Assembly (NCBI GenBank): GCA_930367205.1
Contig: OV884013.1
Coordinates: forward strand, 92,877,333-92,941,332
Reading direction: 5' to 3'
Length of the DNA: 64,000 nucleotides
Origin: Acanthosoma haemorrhoidale
Taxonomy: Eukaryota; Arthropoda; Insecta; Hemiptera; Acanthosomatidae
This document shows, piece by piece, positions 37,401-49,030 of the stretch (positions are counted from its first letter, which is position 1; each line of letters opens with the position of its first letter). The translations under genes and the position numbers were made by a program. The notes under the pieces are model-generated. The model ran no database searches. It saw only the letters and a list, made by a program, of their open reading frames with translations, and was not told the DNA's origin.

Positions 37401-40400
37401 AAACTTTCAGTCACCCTCAGTTAACTATTACCGCGGAAGTTATATGGAGAGATGGGTGTTAAAAGCAGCCCCTTGGGAGATTATAGAAGATATTCGCAGT
37501 TAGCAGTAATAAAACAGACGACATTTTAAGCCCATATGAGTCAATTTAACCCATACAACAGTTTATTATTCCATAGAATCAAGTACTAAATATTACTTGT
37601 CTGTTAAACTTTTAAAATAAAAATGGATTATTCTTAATAGAGGACATTGAGAAGTTTTTTTCACAATCATTTAACATGTTTTAAATAAACTCTCTACGTG
37701 CCCCATGAGAAGCTCATACAAATATTTTTTACAATTAAATTTACTTCATAATCAGTTATAATAGTGACCTTTATGTATACAATAAGATAATAACAATAAC
37801 TTCTTAAAAAATCAAAATTTGAAAATACAAGTACAAAATCAGCTGCTGCTGAGGTTTAATAAGTCCAGTAATCTTAAACTTTTTCACTACCACTCACATA
37901 AAATGAGTAGCGCACCTCAGAATGCCAACGAACTACATATTTTTGTCTTCCTTCTGACAGTCCCACTATTAGCCACTCAATATTGCCCATTCCTATAGCA
38001 ATTCCCAGATCACCCTACCTTCTGTTCTCGAAGACCTGCAATTGTACGTAACCAATTCTCATTTTCCAAGCCATTGTTGCTGTTGGCAAAAATTTGATTG
38101 CTATGTATGAGGCTTTACGATATTCCACCGCACAGATGTAATCGCACTGATAGATTGAGTCTCAATTTCTTCCTAGGCCATTACCTCGTTAAACAGCTGA
38201 TTGCTTAAAACGTGAGAGCTCTTTATTGACCGCCCTAGCCTAACCTGAGAGGTGAGGGGGCAAAAGTTTTATCTGTTCTGCCGATCTCACAAGGGAAATC
38301 ATTGGAAGCACTCACACTTGTACCGCCCCACCCACCCAAAGGTTTAAGTTAAACCTAGTTCCGAACAATCTGATCACCCGGCAACTTCATCTTTTTCACC
38401 GAAAAGACACTAGAACCATCTGGTGGGCTGCCACTACTGGCGGTGCATCCGCATCCTCCTCATAATTAATTTTTTAAAATAATTATTACTGAAAATAGAG
38501 TGGCTACTGACTCATTGACTAAGTGTTGTAACCACCAGTCAATGACTGTTTAACTGTTGTCAGTAAATAGTTAATAATGATGTACTGTCGGAAGTCATCG
38601 TGTTAAATTTAATTGGATTTAGTAATTTTCATTCAATTATTTTTATTAGTAGACAGGAGCTTAAGTGCGGAGTTACGCTTATTCGTTTTCGGGGTACGTT
38701 CCCATACAAATGGACTCATCCTCCAGAACAATATGAGTTATGATTTATTATTATCAATTAATGTAATATATCTATGGTTCATAGGAGAAAAATAATAAGC
38801 AGATAGGAAGCAGACGAAGGATCTGGATTAAGATTAACAGATTGACTTCGGGTATTGGACAGGCGATAGGAATATCGGCTTTGAGCTTCCTCGTCTCCAT
38901 CTTTGTGGTGTTCGTGTTGGCCGTTTATGGGATCTTCGTCAACCTGATCATCACATTTGCAGACAACACTCACTTCTGGGGCCTGTTTCTGGCTGCAGTC
39001 TACTGCCTCGTATACAACTTCATCGCCTCGGAAGCAGCTCATCAGGCAATAGAGCAGGTGAGCCATCGTCTGTGGAGTAGAACACATGTCCTTGCCTTGG
39101 GCTGGGCAACCACTTCCACTTTAGCAACACTAAAGGGAGTTGGAGTGATCGTATTTGATCTACGGAAGAGGTCGTAAAAATTATCCAAAACATATTGAAT
39201 TTTAGAAGTTTATCCCCTGTGTATATTTTGATGAGATATAATTTCAGTAATTAGGTATGTGAAAAAATTCAGCTCACCTTTTCAAAAAAAAATGTTTGTG
39301 TGAAACTATAAATGTGGATCAAAAATGGAGCCTGAAATCTCCAACTACATATCCCTATATCAAACCGTTACTAAGATATGATTTTCTGAATAAAAAAGAT
39401 TTTCTTTAATCAAACCATGCTTTTTCGATTCGATTCGAAAAACGAGCTTTTATCCACTTTTTACTGAAATCCTGTAGTCATCATCAAATTTCTTGTCTGA
39501 CTAATGTAATATGTTTGCTTAGCGATTCATAAAATGTGTAGTTAAAGGAACAAGGAGTTTCTTCAATGCTATTTTGTTTAAGATTTGTATCATTTATATT
39601 TCTTTGAATACTGTTTATGTGCATCATAAGTGGTTTTCTATTGCCTAATATAAGGAGTCACGATGTCTTATGAAATTACTGATACCCCAATAAGGATCAG
39701 CGATATCCCCATAGCTCATCCAGACATTGATGTCTCCCTTCCTCTCAGGGCAGGTTTGACTGGGATTTCCATTGGGTAGACGACGTGGAAACTGCATCAC
39801 TCTCAAAATTTCTCACGGACTTTTTGTGTCGTGGACCAGGGTGGCCAAATTTTGTTTGGGACAGCTATGTTATATTATACCATTCCTTATTCATTCGCCA
39901 CAAATTGTATTAATTCTAATAATTCTTTTTATTTTGACCTATTGGTCGATATTTCTAAGTTTTATTTTATTTTAAGATTAGTTTATTTCTGACGGCTTTC
40001 TAAGAGATTATTTTGCATTATCGCCTCTAATCTGCCCTCAACCATACTTAAAAATAAGGACTTAAAATCTCAAATATTTTTTGGGCGAAGTCTGTTAATT
40101 AATAAGCAGATCCGTCAGCTTGTCGCACAGTGGTGCCGTGACAGAAAAAAAGCCTCAAAATAAGAATTCTTTTTCCACGAAACCCATGAAAAACAAATAT
40201 ACACAGCAAAGGAAACAAATATTTTTTCTGAAATTTTTTTGCATACATTATGAAAATTGAAATTCATATTTGTTTAGCGTATAAGTGAGTGCTTTAAGGG
40301 TTTTCTATCTTCATGCAATCCTTTAAAAATAGCTTCAATGCCCCGAGGTTGCCTTTAATCGTTCGGGGGTAGTGTAAGGAAGAATTTCACCAAATTTATA

Positions 40401-43400
40401 TTTTACTAAAAATTAAAAAATTTTTACAGCAATCAATACACAAATATTATAAACAGTACTTATAACTTCAGTTTATCAGAGACTTGTTTCTTTGGGGGGA
40501 AAAGAGTCTTTTAAAGGCCAAAATCATCAACTATATTTCAAAGTACGACTTAAATGTTTAGTATTTTAACTGTAGCTGTTTTTAGTATCCTTTCTTAGGG
40601 CCCCAAACAGGAACTGCCCTCACTGCGGGCTTGAAGACACGGCAGAGCACGTGGTGCTCACGTGCCACGCACTGGAGCCGGCAAGAGCGCGACTGTTAAC
40701 GAAGATAGGGACCTATACCTTGGGAGAGGAGGACCTACCGGAGCTGGTAAGCAGCGAAAGTAATTACACCGCCTTCCGCGAGTTTGTAGGGCATTGGGTG
40801 GATCTACAAGGGCCCGGACACTTTACTATTTCCCGGGGCAATCTGGTGGGCGGGGGGCTTCTTCCTCATCGAGACCCTGCAGGCGAAGACAGCGTTGTAC
40901 CGCCGGATGGGAAGAGAGTCACTGTGAGCTTAGAGTAGGGTCTAGAGGATACACCCCATGTATATATAGTAAGTAAGTTAGTTAGGGTAGATGTAAGGAT
41001 GTAAATATAGTGTAAGTTATTATGTAGGAATTGTAAATATAGTATAAGTTAGTAAGTAAGAAAAGTGTAAATAGAAATAATAGGCTTCCTTTTGTTTTCT
41101 TTTATGTATATAGTTTTGTTTTGTTGCTGTTTGTCCCAGAGTGGACCAGGACTGTTTCCTGACTATTTTCTCTCCTCTGTACGATAATTTTCTATTTCCT
41201 TGTAGTTCCGTTTAATTTTGTTTAACTTTAAGTTTTGTTTAATTTTGTACTTATAATGTATTATGGAATGAAATAAAAAAAGAAAAACAGAATTACCCAA
41301 GGTGCGCTGACCGTTGCAAACACCCATTGCACGGAATACGCGCACCATAGTCGACGAGCAGACCCGTGCGCCCGCTTCACGGGATGAGGCGAAAGCCCAG
41401 GAAGGGGTAAAAAAAAAAAAAAAAAAAAAAAAATTCCTAGGTGTTAGAATATTGTAGGTTCATACAGGTGGAAGGAAACCAAATTCTAGATCGTTTTTAA
41501 CATACAATATGTGAACAGAAAATGACATGATAAATTTGTTTATTACACTGTAAATAAAGTTTTTGCTTGATTCGCACTATTAAGAAACTGCCACTAATTC
41601 TACCCTAACAAAACGACAATATGAAAATAAAAATTTTTCCTTTGTTTCAGATTGGACCTAACTTTTCTCAAAGTCTTTTGCATATAGATGTGGCTTTTCT
41701 ACCACAAATATGCATGAATGAGGTAGGAATGTATTACAATATTGATTTAGATTATTGTAATTACTAAGATATCCTAAATATATTTATTTTAATTATTTAA
41801 TAAATAATTTAGTTAATAGTTTAGACATAATATCAATTTTTTGCTATTAATAATAATAATAATAATAATTAAGTTTATGAATTTCCATCAAAAGAAATTT
41901 GATTTATTTGTATTTTGATGTATTTACTTATTTGTGTTCCAGATAGAACTGCTAATTAAGTGTATTGAGTGCCAACCACCAAAAATTGAGTACAGTGGCT
42001 ATGTGAGCTTGAACAGGCATAGTTTTGGACTTGTAAGTTTCTTCCGAATCAAATAGTTTTCGGTAGACATTAATTGCTTTTTGGTTGCATTAATTGGGTA
42101 AAAATATTTAATTCTCTATTTACAAATAAAATTCAAACTTACAAAACTTAGTATTTCCGGTTACTGGTTAGGATTGTTCCCGGAATGAAACTGAAGTTCA
42201 GACTGCCATTTCCGACATTATATATTTAATTGGTAATGTTTATAGCGGTTATACGGAATGAAAAGTAATAGCGTAAGTTTTTTATTCAAAGAAAATAAAT
42301 GTAATTAACATAAAACAAACAACTACGTACAAACACCCATGTATATATTAAGATGTCCTGAATTTTTGATTTCTCAAAATTTACCATTTATAATTTTAAT
42401 ATTGAATAATTTAATATGCAAAACACGTGATCTCTCCTTCCTTGGCCAATGAAAGTCAGCCAGGTGGCGTTAAAGAGGGAAAGGTTAGTTCATGCCCATC
42501 GTTGCCAGAAAGACATAGTTCAACCATTGCATTGAAGTTCATAATGATCGGTTGTTTTATAGTTATTGAAGAAAAATTATACTAAGTAATAAAGAAAATT
42601 TTCACTCCTAACATAGTGGTGGGGGCTGCTTCAAGAAATAGTACTATAGCTAAAATATCATTGGGCATACCGGCGACCAGAAAAGAAAATAGGAAACGAG
42701 TTATGGTACAATAAATGTATATACTCGTACATATAAATACATACACACACACGCATGCACACTTTTATATATATTATATATGATCTATGTGTATTCATAA
42801 ATATATGACACCCTCGGTAGACTCTCACTACCTTCCTGATTCCACCCGCCTCCTTTAGGCATACCCCACCCTATATCATTCTCATACATCCTTCAAATGG
42901 GGGACTCCCCTTAGTGAAAGGCACTCATTAGCCCAAAGTAATTTTCTCACATCCTATTTTATAAGTTTGAGAGCTAAGAAAAAAAAAAAAAATAAAAAAA
43001 TATATATGAAACAGTATCTATAAACAATAATAAAGAACAATAATTTACTTAAATATTCGTTTCTGTTAAGTGAATCGTTATGGTCCGGTTATGAATTTTC
43101 ATTGATGTTTATGATGGTTTTAATTGCGAATTACTGATTATAGTGGGCATTGGCGCAGGAATTATTTTAAATATTCTTGACATAGTCCACAGTTTATCGA
43201 GAAAGAACAGCTACATAGATCGTTTCTTCGGAAAATGCTTTTAACGGCTTCCAAGATGTTTCTAATGATAATTAACGTGGACATACTGTAACAAAAGATG
43301 AATGTTTGAGCGGTCAAAAAATGTAAAACATTTATCACTCGAAGGACAGGCTTGAATTTCACCCCTAGTTCCTATAAATAGTTTAACACGTTTATTATAC

Positions 43401-44273
43401 GGAAGGGTATAACAGATGGTTATTGGTGGATTCCAATAATCGATTGATCGATTTTCACATGCCAACTGAAATATTTATTTCGAGCTACTCCTTATTAAAA
43501 AAAACAAAACACTGACGGGTAAGCTTATGGACGATTAGAATTTCTATAAAGTTTTATGAAGTTATGCATCTTTAATACTGAAATGCAATAGACCTTTCCA
43601 TAGCCCAACACGTTTCGATGGAAATCTCGTCTCAGAACTCAGTTTCCTTTAGTCCGCTAAATGAAAAAAATTCTTGGGGGCACCGGGAATCAAAGCGCGG
43701 GGGGGGGGTGGTCGGGCACACTAAACACTAAATTATTTGAAAACTATATAATAAGAATATAATCAGTTTTCGTGGTTGTAACCCAAACCTCGGCCCTCAT
43801 AATCTCTGGTCTACAATGGCTCTGCCTTTGAGATATTCCTGCACAAATGCAGCCTTGTAAATATTTAATCAATCTCCCATACTTGTGCACGAAGTGGGCA
43901 ACCATTTAGACAATTACTTCAAATTTTCCAAGAGTTAGTTTGCCGACATAAACCAGATACGTAATGTGTAACGAATAGGTTCGTGACCATAAAAGTATTT
44001 GTTTTTTTTTGGTCAAGTGGAATCCTAACCTAGAGATTACTGCAATGTTTAATTATGACTACTTTGATAGTTATTATTAATATTGCATCATAATGATATA
44101 AAGTATTTGTAAATTAACACATTTAACGCCGGCCATTTGTTTATAGTTTATATATGGCTCTGTGACCTACCTCATCGTTCTACTTCAGTTCAAGAAAGAT
44201 CCGAATCATCCGGGAGATTATCTGACTGTGAAAGATACTCAGGGCAGCAACTTGAGCATCAATATAACTATTT

Positions 44274-44275
<2 letters not shown>
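30604..44275 (+). CDS. Gustatory receptor GR-4 (eight exons, complete)
   Basis: Seven-TM insect gustatory receptor, 423 residues predicted. Exons: 30604-30684 (ATG in a good context, AAG before GTATGT), 30826-30946, 31577-31830, 36259-36510, 38785-39057, 41651-41722, 41943-42032 and 44147-44275 (stop TAG). Phases are 0,1,0,0,0,0,0. Residues about 50-63 contain FIVLRLMGRFPYGF. TM1-2 lie in 68-152, TM3-4 in 153-236 and TM5-6 in 237-327. TM7 is TYLIVLLQF at 388-396, an exact family signature, followed by a 27-residue hydrophilic tail longer than in its neighbours. The start of the exon at 38785 was fixed by alignment with GR-3: a conserved Trp falls at position 14 of both exons. The gene spans 13.7 kb because its introns carry an LTR-retrotransposon fragment and an R1-like fragment. 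No lesion is seen. Confidence 0.9.
30947..31576 (+). other. GR-4 intron 2
   Basis: 630-bp AT-rich phase-1 intron with no recognisable content. Confidence 0.6.
32930..33340. repeat. GC-rich unidentified block in GR-4 intron
   Basis: About 400 bp rich in C on the + strand, with overlapping open frames on both strands (32933-33247 +, 33329-33012 -). The frames are biased in composition and resemble no family, so I treat them as by-products of base composition. Probably a repeat remnant. Confidence 0.35.
34407..34446. repeat. TA microsatellite
   Basis: (AT)n run directly left of the LTR end at 34449. LTR-A at 51763 is likewise preceded by a TATATA run. Confidence 0.85.
34449..35008 (-). mobile_element. 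5'-truncated LTR-A copy: LTR plus end of pol
   Basis: 34449-34757 is the reverse complement of the LTR at 51763-52062 (ends TGTAATG... and ...CTTACA). It is followed by the polypurine-tract region and the last 70-odd codons of pol (35008-34783 on the minus strand), nearly identical to the end of the pol at 53165-56191. Homology stops abruptly near 35008. It lies antisense in a GR-4 intron. It provides an independent, complete LTR (309 bp) with which to read the family. Confidence 0.9.
36511..38784 (+). other. GR-4 intron between TM3-4 and TM5-6 exons
   Basis: 2.27-kb intron. A promoter-like stretch occurs at about 37317-37365 and a GC-richer repeat-like block at about 38180-38460. No coding block is recognised. 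Confidence 0.55.
37317..37370 (+). promoter_or_regulatory. TATA-box-like stretch inside a GR-4 intron
   Basis: GGCTATATAAACC at about 37318 is followed roughly 30 bp later by GAGCCTCATCATTCTCGG, an arrangement like an LTR or element promoter. The surrounding 37040-37500 is less AT-rich than the intron. No paired LTR or ORF is seen, so this is only a candidate solo-LTR or element remnant. Confidence 0.25.
39058..41650 (+). other. GR-4 intron after the TM5-6 exon, with R1-like insertion
   Basis: 2.6-kb intron. Most of 40590-41433 is a sense-oriented R1-like 3' fragment. The sequence at 39180-40580 is AT-rich without recognisable content. Confidence 0.65.
40603..41433 (+). mobile_element. 5'-truncated R1-like non-LTR retrotransposon
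   Basis: The open frame at 40603-40938 begins PNRNCPHCGLEDTAEHVVLTC, a CX2CX7HX4C zinc knuckle typical of the C-terminus of R1-clade ORF2 proteins. About 90 more residues follow to TAG at 40936. A 3' UTR of about 470 bp ends in a poly(A) run of more than 20 at 41409-41433. Possible target repeats are TTCTTAG left of the fragment (about 40591) and TTCCTAG right of the tail (41433), one mismatch; tentative. The length and tail fit premature stopping of reverse transcription during insertion. Confidence 0.75.
41845..41872. repeat. AAT microsatellite
   Basis: About eight AAT units in a short GR-4 intron. Confidence 0.8.
42033..44146 (+). other. GR-4 last intron
   Basis: 2.1-kb AT-rich intron with a CA/TA-rich tract near 42730-42790 and a G10 run near 43698. 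The stretch at 42420-42720 is less AT-rich and may be repeat-derived. No element is identified. Confidence 0.55.

Positions 44276-44326
<51 letters not shown>
44274..44326. repeat. TA microsatellite abutting the GR-4 stop codon
   Basis: About 25 TA units that begin within the GR-4 stop codon TAG (44273-44275) and run directly into the 3' UTR. Confidence 0.9.
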
Positions 44327-44329
<3 letters not shown>

Positions 44330-44404
44330 TAACAAATGAATTATATTTGAAAATATTATATAAAAATATTGCTAATTTTATTTTATCACGACCAAAGAAA
44401 ATAT

Positions 44405-44475
44405 AATTCACATAGCAGAGATTTGAACCAATCTCTGGTCAGGTGCTCTGGTAACTAAGCCAGCTTTAAAGCACT
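44405..44475 (-). mobile_element. tRNA-like pol III promoter: SINE head or tRNA pseudogene
   Basis: On the minus strand an A-box-like TGGCTTAGTTACC and an AGAGCACCTGACC stretch are followed directly by a T-arm-like hairpin, AGAGATTGGTTCAAATCTCT, with a B box (GGTTCAAATCT). The anticodon arm is missing, so it is not a working tRNA. A tRNA-derived SINE or decayed tRNA copy fits best. No tail or target repeat is identified. Confidence 0.45.
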
Positions 44476-47400
44476 TCAGTAGATCTTGTACACCTCTGAA
44501 CATTAACGTCATTTAGTTCTTTACCTCCTAGTTATTTAGTCATTTAGTTAATCCTTACCAAGTTATTTCTTTCTTCCAGTAATGATTATATGAGAAAACT
44601 TTATATAAAAGGTGAAAAGTGATATCCCTTTAAAGATTGATTTATAGATGAATACATTTTTAAGATATTTATTTTTTATTTTAAATTTAGTGTCTGTGTC
44701 TATAATACTTATTTGCACATACCTAATGCATTTCGTATCCTTGGGCATCTCTTTTAATGTATTTCACCGGTCGGAATCATATTTTTAACCTAATTTTTGG
44801 GTCTGATACCTAAACCTTTCTCTAATAGTTTATATCCAGTGACACTATAAATAATATTATTGTCATTGTAGTTTCGGTAAATGGTGTGCTACTTCTTGCT
44901 TCGGTATTAAATTAAATTAAACAAACACAAACGTCCATGTAATATTCCACGATTCAATGGCGAGTTCGTTTAACATGGCCATTTTTAGAGCATCCCCGCT
45001 TGCATCTCTTACTACTCGACTGGATAACTCGATGGAAGGTTCACCGATCCAACGATGTGATAGTCACTAACGTAGCTCTCATAGTTTCTGTTTAGCTACC
45101 CTTACATTCCGTTTAGTAGTTTTGTTACTGTTGGGACGTTTAAAACTGCTAACTTACCTTAATAAAACCACGTTATATAAAAAAATACCCTAGCTTCTGG
45201 GACGCAAATAAATTCTCAAAGAGAGGCATTGGATTAAAAGTAACTGCTGGCTTAGGAACTGAGTTGACTGGATGGTTAATGAGCAATACATTCTAATTGA
45301 ACGAACATTCAGCCAGAAATTCATGGAAAAAGATGACAGTTATGTAATAAGAACAATCACACTGTAAACAATAACAACTGTTTCAGTAGTACTATATTTC
45401 CTTATATAACTTTCGATCAATCATAGAAATCACTGATTGTAATTATCAGTAATTTGTTTCATGTCCAATCGGAGCTTGGAAGAGGATTCTAGATCTCCCA
45501 GATTCAGCAGGCTCTAAGTGTTCCTTTTCTACAATCTTATCATTTGTACTTGTAAAATATAAGTCTCAGCCTCAGTCCAAGGCAGATCATTCCAGTGTTA
45601 GTGATCCAAGTTCATTGTTGTATTCAACCTAGTCATACATCACAGTTGCACGTTTTGTAAGCTATACGAAATAAAGTAATTATTAGGAAGTTTGGAGTAG
45701 TGAGAATTAAGATTTTCTCAATTTACGCAAAGGCGTGGAAGTAGTCAGATTAAGTGAGCTCATGATGGAGGGTTTAAATCGATGAAAGTATCAACATTTG
45801 TTAAGTGGTGCCGTCTCTAGACAATTTGATAAGTAGTCGTTACTCAAGTAGTGGACGGAAGTCTCTTCTTCAGACAAAGCTCGGTGAACAAAACTGCAAA
45901 AATGACTAGAGTTTATTTTCATCCAATCGCATATATTCTAAGCTGTAGTGTGTGACTCAATCATACCTAATAAGGTGTGCCAGGCCCGGACTATGTGGAT
46001 TGCAGCCTCCAGAAAAAATCACCTTCACCGCCTGAGGATGATAAGAGTAAACAAACGCAAGGCAATTCAAGAGAAATACAAAAACATAGAGATCACTGGT
46101 ATTTTGAAGTATAGCGTTGAACAAATGACACCTAAACTCTTGATGGGTGAGAGTTTCAAAGCTACAAATGGAAAAACGTAAGATGGTAAAAAATCGTGAT
46201 GAGGTAGATCATTAACTCACTCAACTGCTGACTGGAATTAGATGCTTCCATCAGTACTCAACCCTGGGAGTGTCCGACTTCAGCAAGGATTGAAGAGGAA
46301 TCAGAGATGATGTCCCATTATTTGAGATCTGTGAAACTGTAAGTGGGTTCAAAAAAGTTTGAGGAATTTAGAGGCCAGGAAAAAGAAACCATTTGGCAGG
46401 GATAACTGCAAATGGCGCTTGATGTGAAAAGATGGTATACGATTTCGTATTTTTACGTGAGATTGATCAAGTTGGTTAAAATCTCTGACTACCAAAATTT
46501 CTGAAGTGTTGTGATGATTATCATCTTTCAATGAAGACAAATAAAAACAAACCCTTTTCACTGTCTACAGTAATTTCATGATTGCTTTGAATAAATAATT
46601 TAGTCAATAGGTTTGAAGTAATGGTTTTAATGCAGATGAGATAAAGTAGAAATATAAAGAAATGGGTGTTTAAATAACTTAATTGACATGAATGTGCATT
46701 TAATGGGACTTTGAAACCGCTAAATACTGGTAATTATAGCTGACACGCTATCCGCAAATGACCCACACCTATACGATGATAGCTATCTCTATGGGACTCG
46801 TGAAGGGAGTAATTTAGAAGCTTGTAATTATAGCTAACACTTGATACTTAACTAGCTTAGGTCATGAAATAGGCGATTGCTGCAAACAGGTGCAGTACCA
46901 AATATTGTTTAACCAATTTTTTTGAAATGGCAGAATCAGCGAAGTAAAGTTCATCCAGCACTTAGTGACGTTACTAATATTAGACTTAATATTATATGTA
47001 TCAGTTTGCAATTGACGAACTTTTACCACCAACTCTAGGCTTCATACAAGGAGTAGGGCAGTCAAGGTGATGGACTTCTAATATGGAGTGATCGAGCCAT
47101 GGGGGAAAAATGCCACCACCTTACTATATTTAGTTCAAACTGCCTCCAATGAATCCTCCAGTGACAACCCGAAACTTATCTAACTAGCCCAACTAAGTCA
47201 GGAAAATCATGGAACTAAATATGCTTCACATATCAAACAAGGAAGGTTGTACTTCTGGAACTCCACATTCACCACTTATCGGTAGTTGAAGAAAACGACT
47301 GGGCTTTATCTAGGCTGAAGTGTTGAGGGCCGGTTTCAGTTTTATTTGTTGTATATATGAGATTGTGAAAAATAATTTCACAGTTTGGTAGGTTAGGTTC

Positions 47401-47522
47401 ATGATAGTTTAAAAAAGTAAAGTAATTTAATTTTGTATCTAATTGGTATGTAATGCTTGTTTTAATCATATTTTAGTATTTAGTATGTATTTGTTCTTTA
47501 CCACTTACTAGTTTATATGTTA
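44476..47522. other. Gene-free DNA right of the GR array
   Basis: 3 kb of AT-rich DNA. About 46205-46345 has a possible decayed retroelement frame (LLTGIRCFHQYSTLGVSD then C-containing sequence, like the LTGH..L..H...G block of some non-LTR ORF2 C-termini), with stops. No GR exon is seen: no RFPY or TYhhhhhQ coding block. Confidence 0.5.
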
Positions 47523-47524
47523 TA

Positions 47525-48450
47525 CGAGGGTTGTCTGAAAAGTTTCCAACCTAACAAAGATAACTGAAACGTTTTTTCAGAATTTTTTTTTTTCAACATA
47601 GTCTCCTTGTAACTCTACACACTTCTCCCAGCGATGCTACCATCTCTGTAACCCGTCCAAATAGATCTTGGCGTTTTTCTCTGCAAAGTCTTCGTTCACG
47701 ACGGTGATTGCCTCTTCATTTGACGAAAATCTCTGTCCTCCGAGCGCAATTTTTAGATGTATTTTTGTTTCGGGCGTACAATGGTGTATTCAAGTTTCAT
47801 CCACAGTAATAAATCGGCGCCAAAATTCGGATTTATTGCACCTAAACTGCGCAAACAGAGCGTTGGAAATGTTCATTCGAACACGTTTTTGGTCTAACGT
47901 AAGCAAACGCGGCACCCAACGCGTGGACAGCTTTCTCATCTCTAAATGTTGATTTAATATGTGACAAACACGTTCTTTTGACATGTCCATAACCTCTGCT
48001 ATCTCTCTCACTTTAATTCGGCGGTCGTCTAGCACCATTTGTTGAACTTTGGCGATGTTTTCGTCGGTAGTTGCAGTTTTTGGACGTCCCGAACGTTCAT
48101 CGTCTCCCAAGCTTTTACGACCACGTTTAAATTCAGCTGCCCAAACTTTCCCTTTGGTAAATGATGGTGCAGAGTCCCTATGCATAGAATCCAACTCATT
48201 TTTGATTTGCGTAGGCGTATTGCCTTTCAAAAACAAATATTTAATGACAGCTCGATACTCGATTTTGTCCATTTTCATAAAAACACTCACATCGACTCAC
48301 TCAAACGACTGTTACACAACAACTGCGCGTCCAAAATAGCTGAAACTTTGGTGAGTAACTGTCAACAGATGAACAACGAAATTCACTAGCTTTTATTTAC
48401 GACTGCTGCTATCTTCATGTTGAGGTCGAGAACTTTTCAGACCACCCTCG
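47525..48450 (-). mobile_element. Internally deleted mariner transposon
   Basis: Terminal inverted repeats beginning CGAGGGT-GTCTGAAAAGT lie at both ends (47525 and 48450), flanked by TA duplications at 47523-47524 and 48451-48452, as in Tc1/mariner insertion. Length is 926 bp, against about 1.3 kb for an intact mariner. The minus strand encodes the transposase N-terminus, and a C-terminal portion follows after a gap that removes most of the catalytic core. Confidence 0.92.
47790..48290 (-). pseudogene. Mariner transposase, truncated and internally deleted
   Basis: 166 residues from ATG (48288-48290) to TGA at 47792-47790. It has the paired helix-turn-helix DNA-binding region (GNTPTQIKNELDSMH..., then ERSGRPKTATTDENI and VREIAEVMDMSKERV) and stops at ITVDET, where the first catalytic Asp lies. 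The stop replaces the Trp that follows in typical mariner VDETW. After it the frame runs on through HHCTPETK and then jumps to RFSSNEEAI...HRWEKCVELQGDYVE, which belongs to the family C-terminus, so the middle D..D region is deleted. It cannot be active but could be mobilised in trans through its intact ends. Confidence 0.9.
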
Positions 48451-48767
48451 TAGTTTGATAATTTCACAAGTTTTCTTTGTTACGGTAAAAAAATGTCCAA
48501 GTGTAAGTCCGGTGTTTGTAAATATGTAGTATAAGTATCTCTTATTTATATTATCACATCTATCTTTGTAATCAATAATTGTTGGCATACAATTTAATTA
48601 ATTTTAAACGTTTATGTTTTTCCTTCCATTTCATTTATGGATTATTCCTTGTATCGTTAGTGGATCACCATACTGAAGATTATACTGTTTAATGCTATAC
48701 TAAATGCAGTTGGTTGTTTTGATTCAGCATAAGAGTTTTGATACAAACACTCCCTAGACTATAACTA

Positions 48768-49030
48768 TAGGGCACAGCTAAACCGTTGAACATCAAACGA
48801 ATCCAAATATCCCAATCCGAACTCCTCATAACTGTAGTCAGTTAACGCTTCCTTTTACATTACGAACTTACACCACAGAGTGATCTTTATGTTCCAACTG
48901 TCGACCTCATACCCTCAAGGTTTCACAAATTTCACAAAAAACCTACCTGCTTATCCAAATGCTGTTGTCAACTTTTTATCAAGTAATATTCTTCTTTATA
49001 ATCCTCTTCGTCGCCTAAAAGTGCGGTCTG
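48768..49030 (+). mobile_element. Decayed Jockey-like ORF2 end
   Basis: Starts GGGCACAGCTAAACCGTTGAACATCAA, a diverged match to the GTAKKSNIKRIQ coding block of the ORF2 at 19227-21917. It continues through similarity to LIPSKFMKFH and ends near CCTCTTCGTCGCC (NPPRRL). Stops and indels throughout. Confidence 0.65.

Noticed and set aside
43690..43712. G-rich run as a possible quadruplex or regulatory site
   Set aside because: A single G10 homopolymer in intron DNA; more likely a base-calling weak spot than a structured element.
45948..46181. Open frame of 77 codons, possible small gene
   Set aside because: Basic low-complexity peptide with no similarity I recognise and no promoter or splice context.
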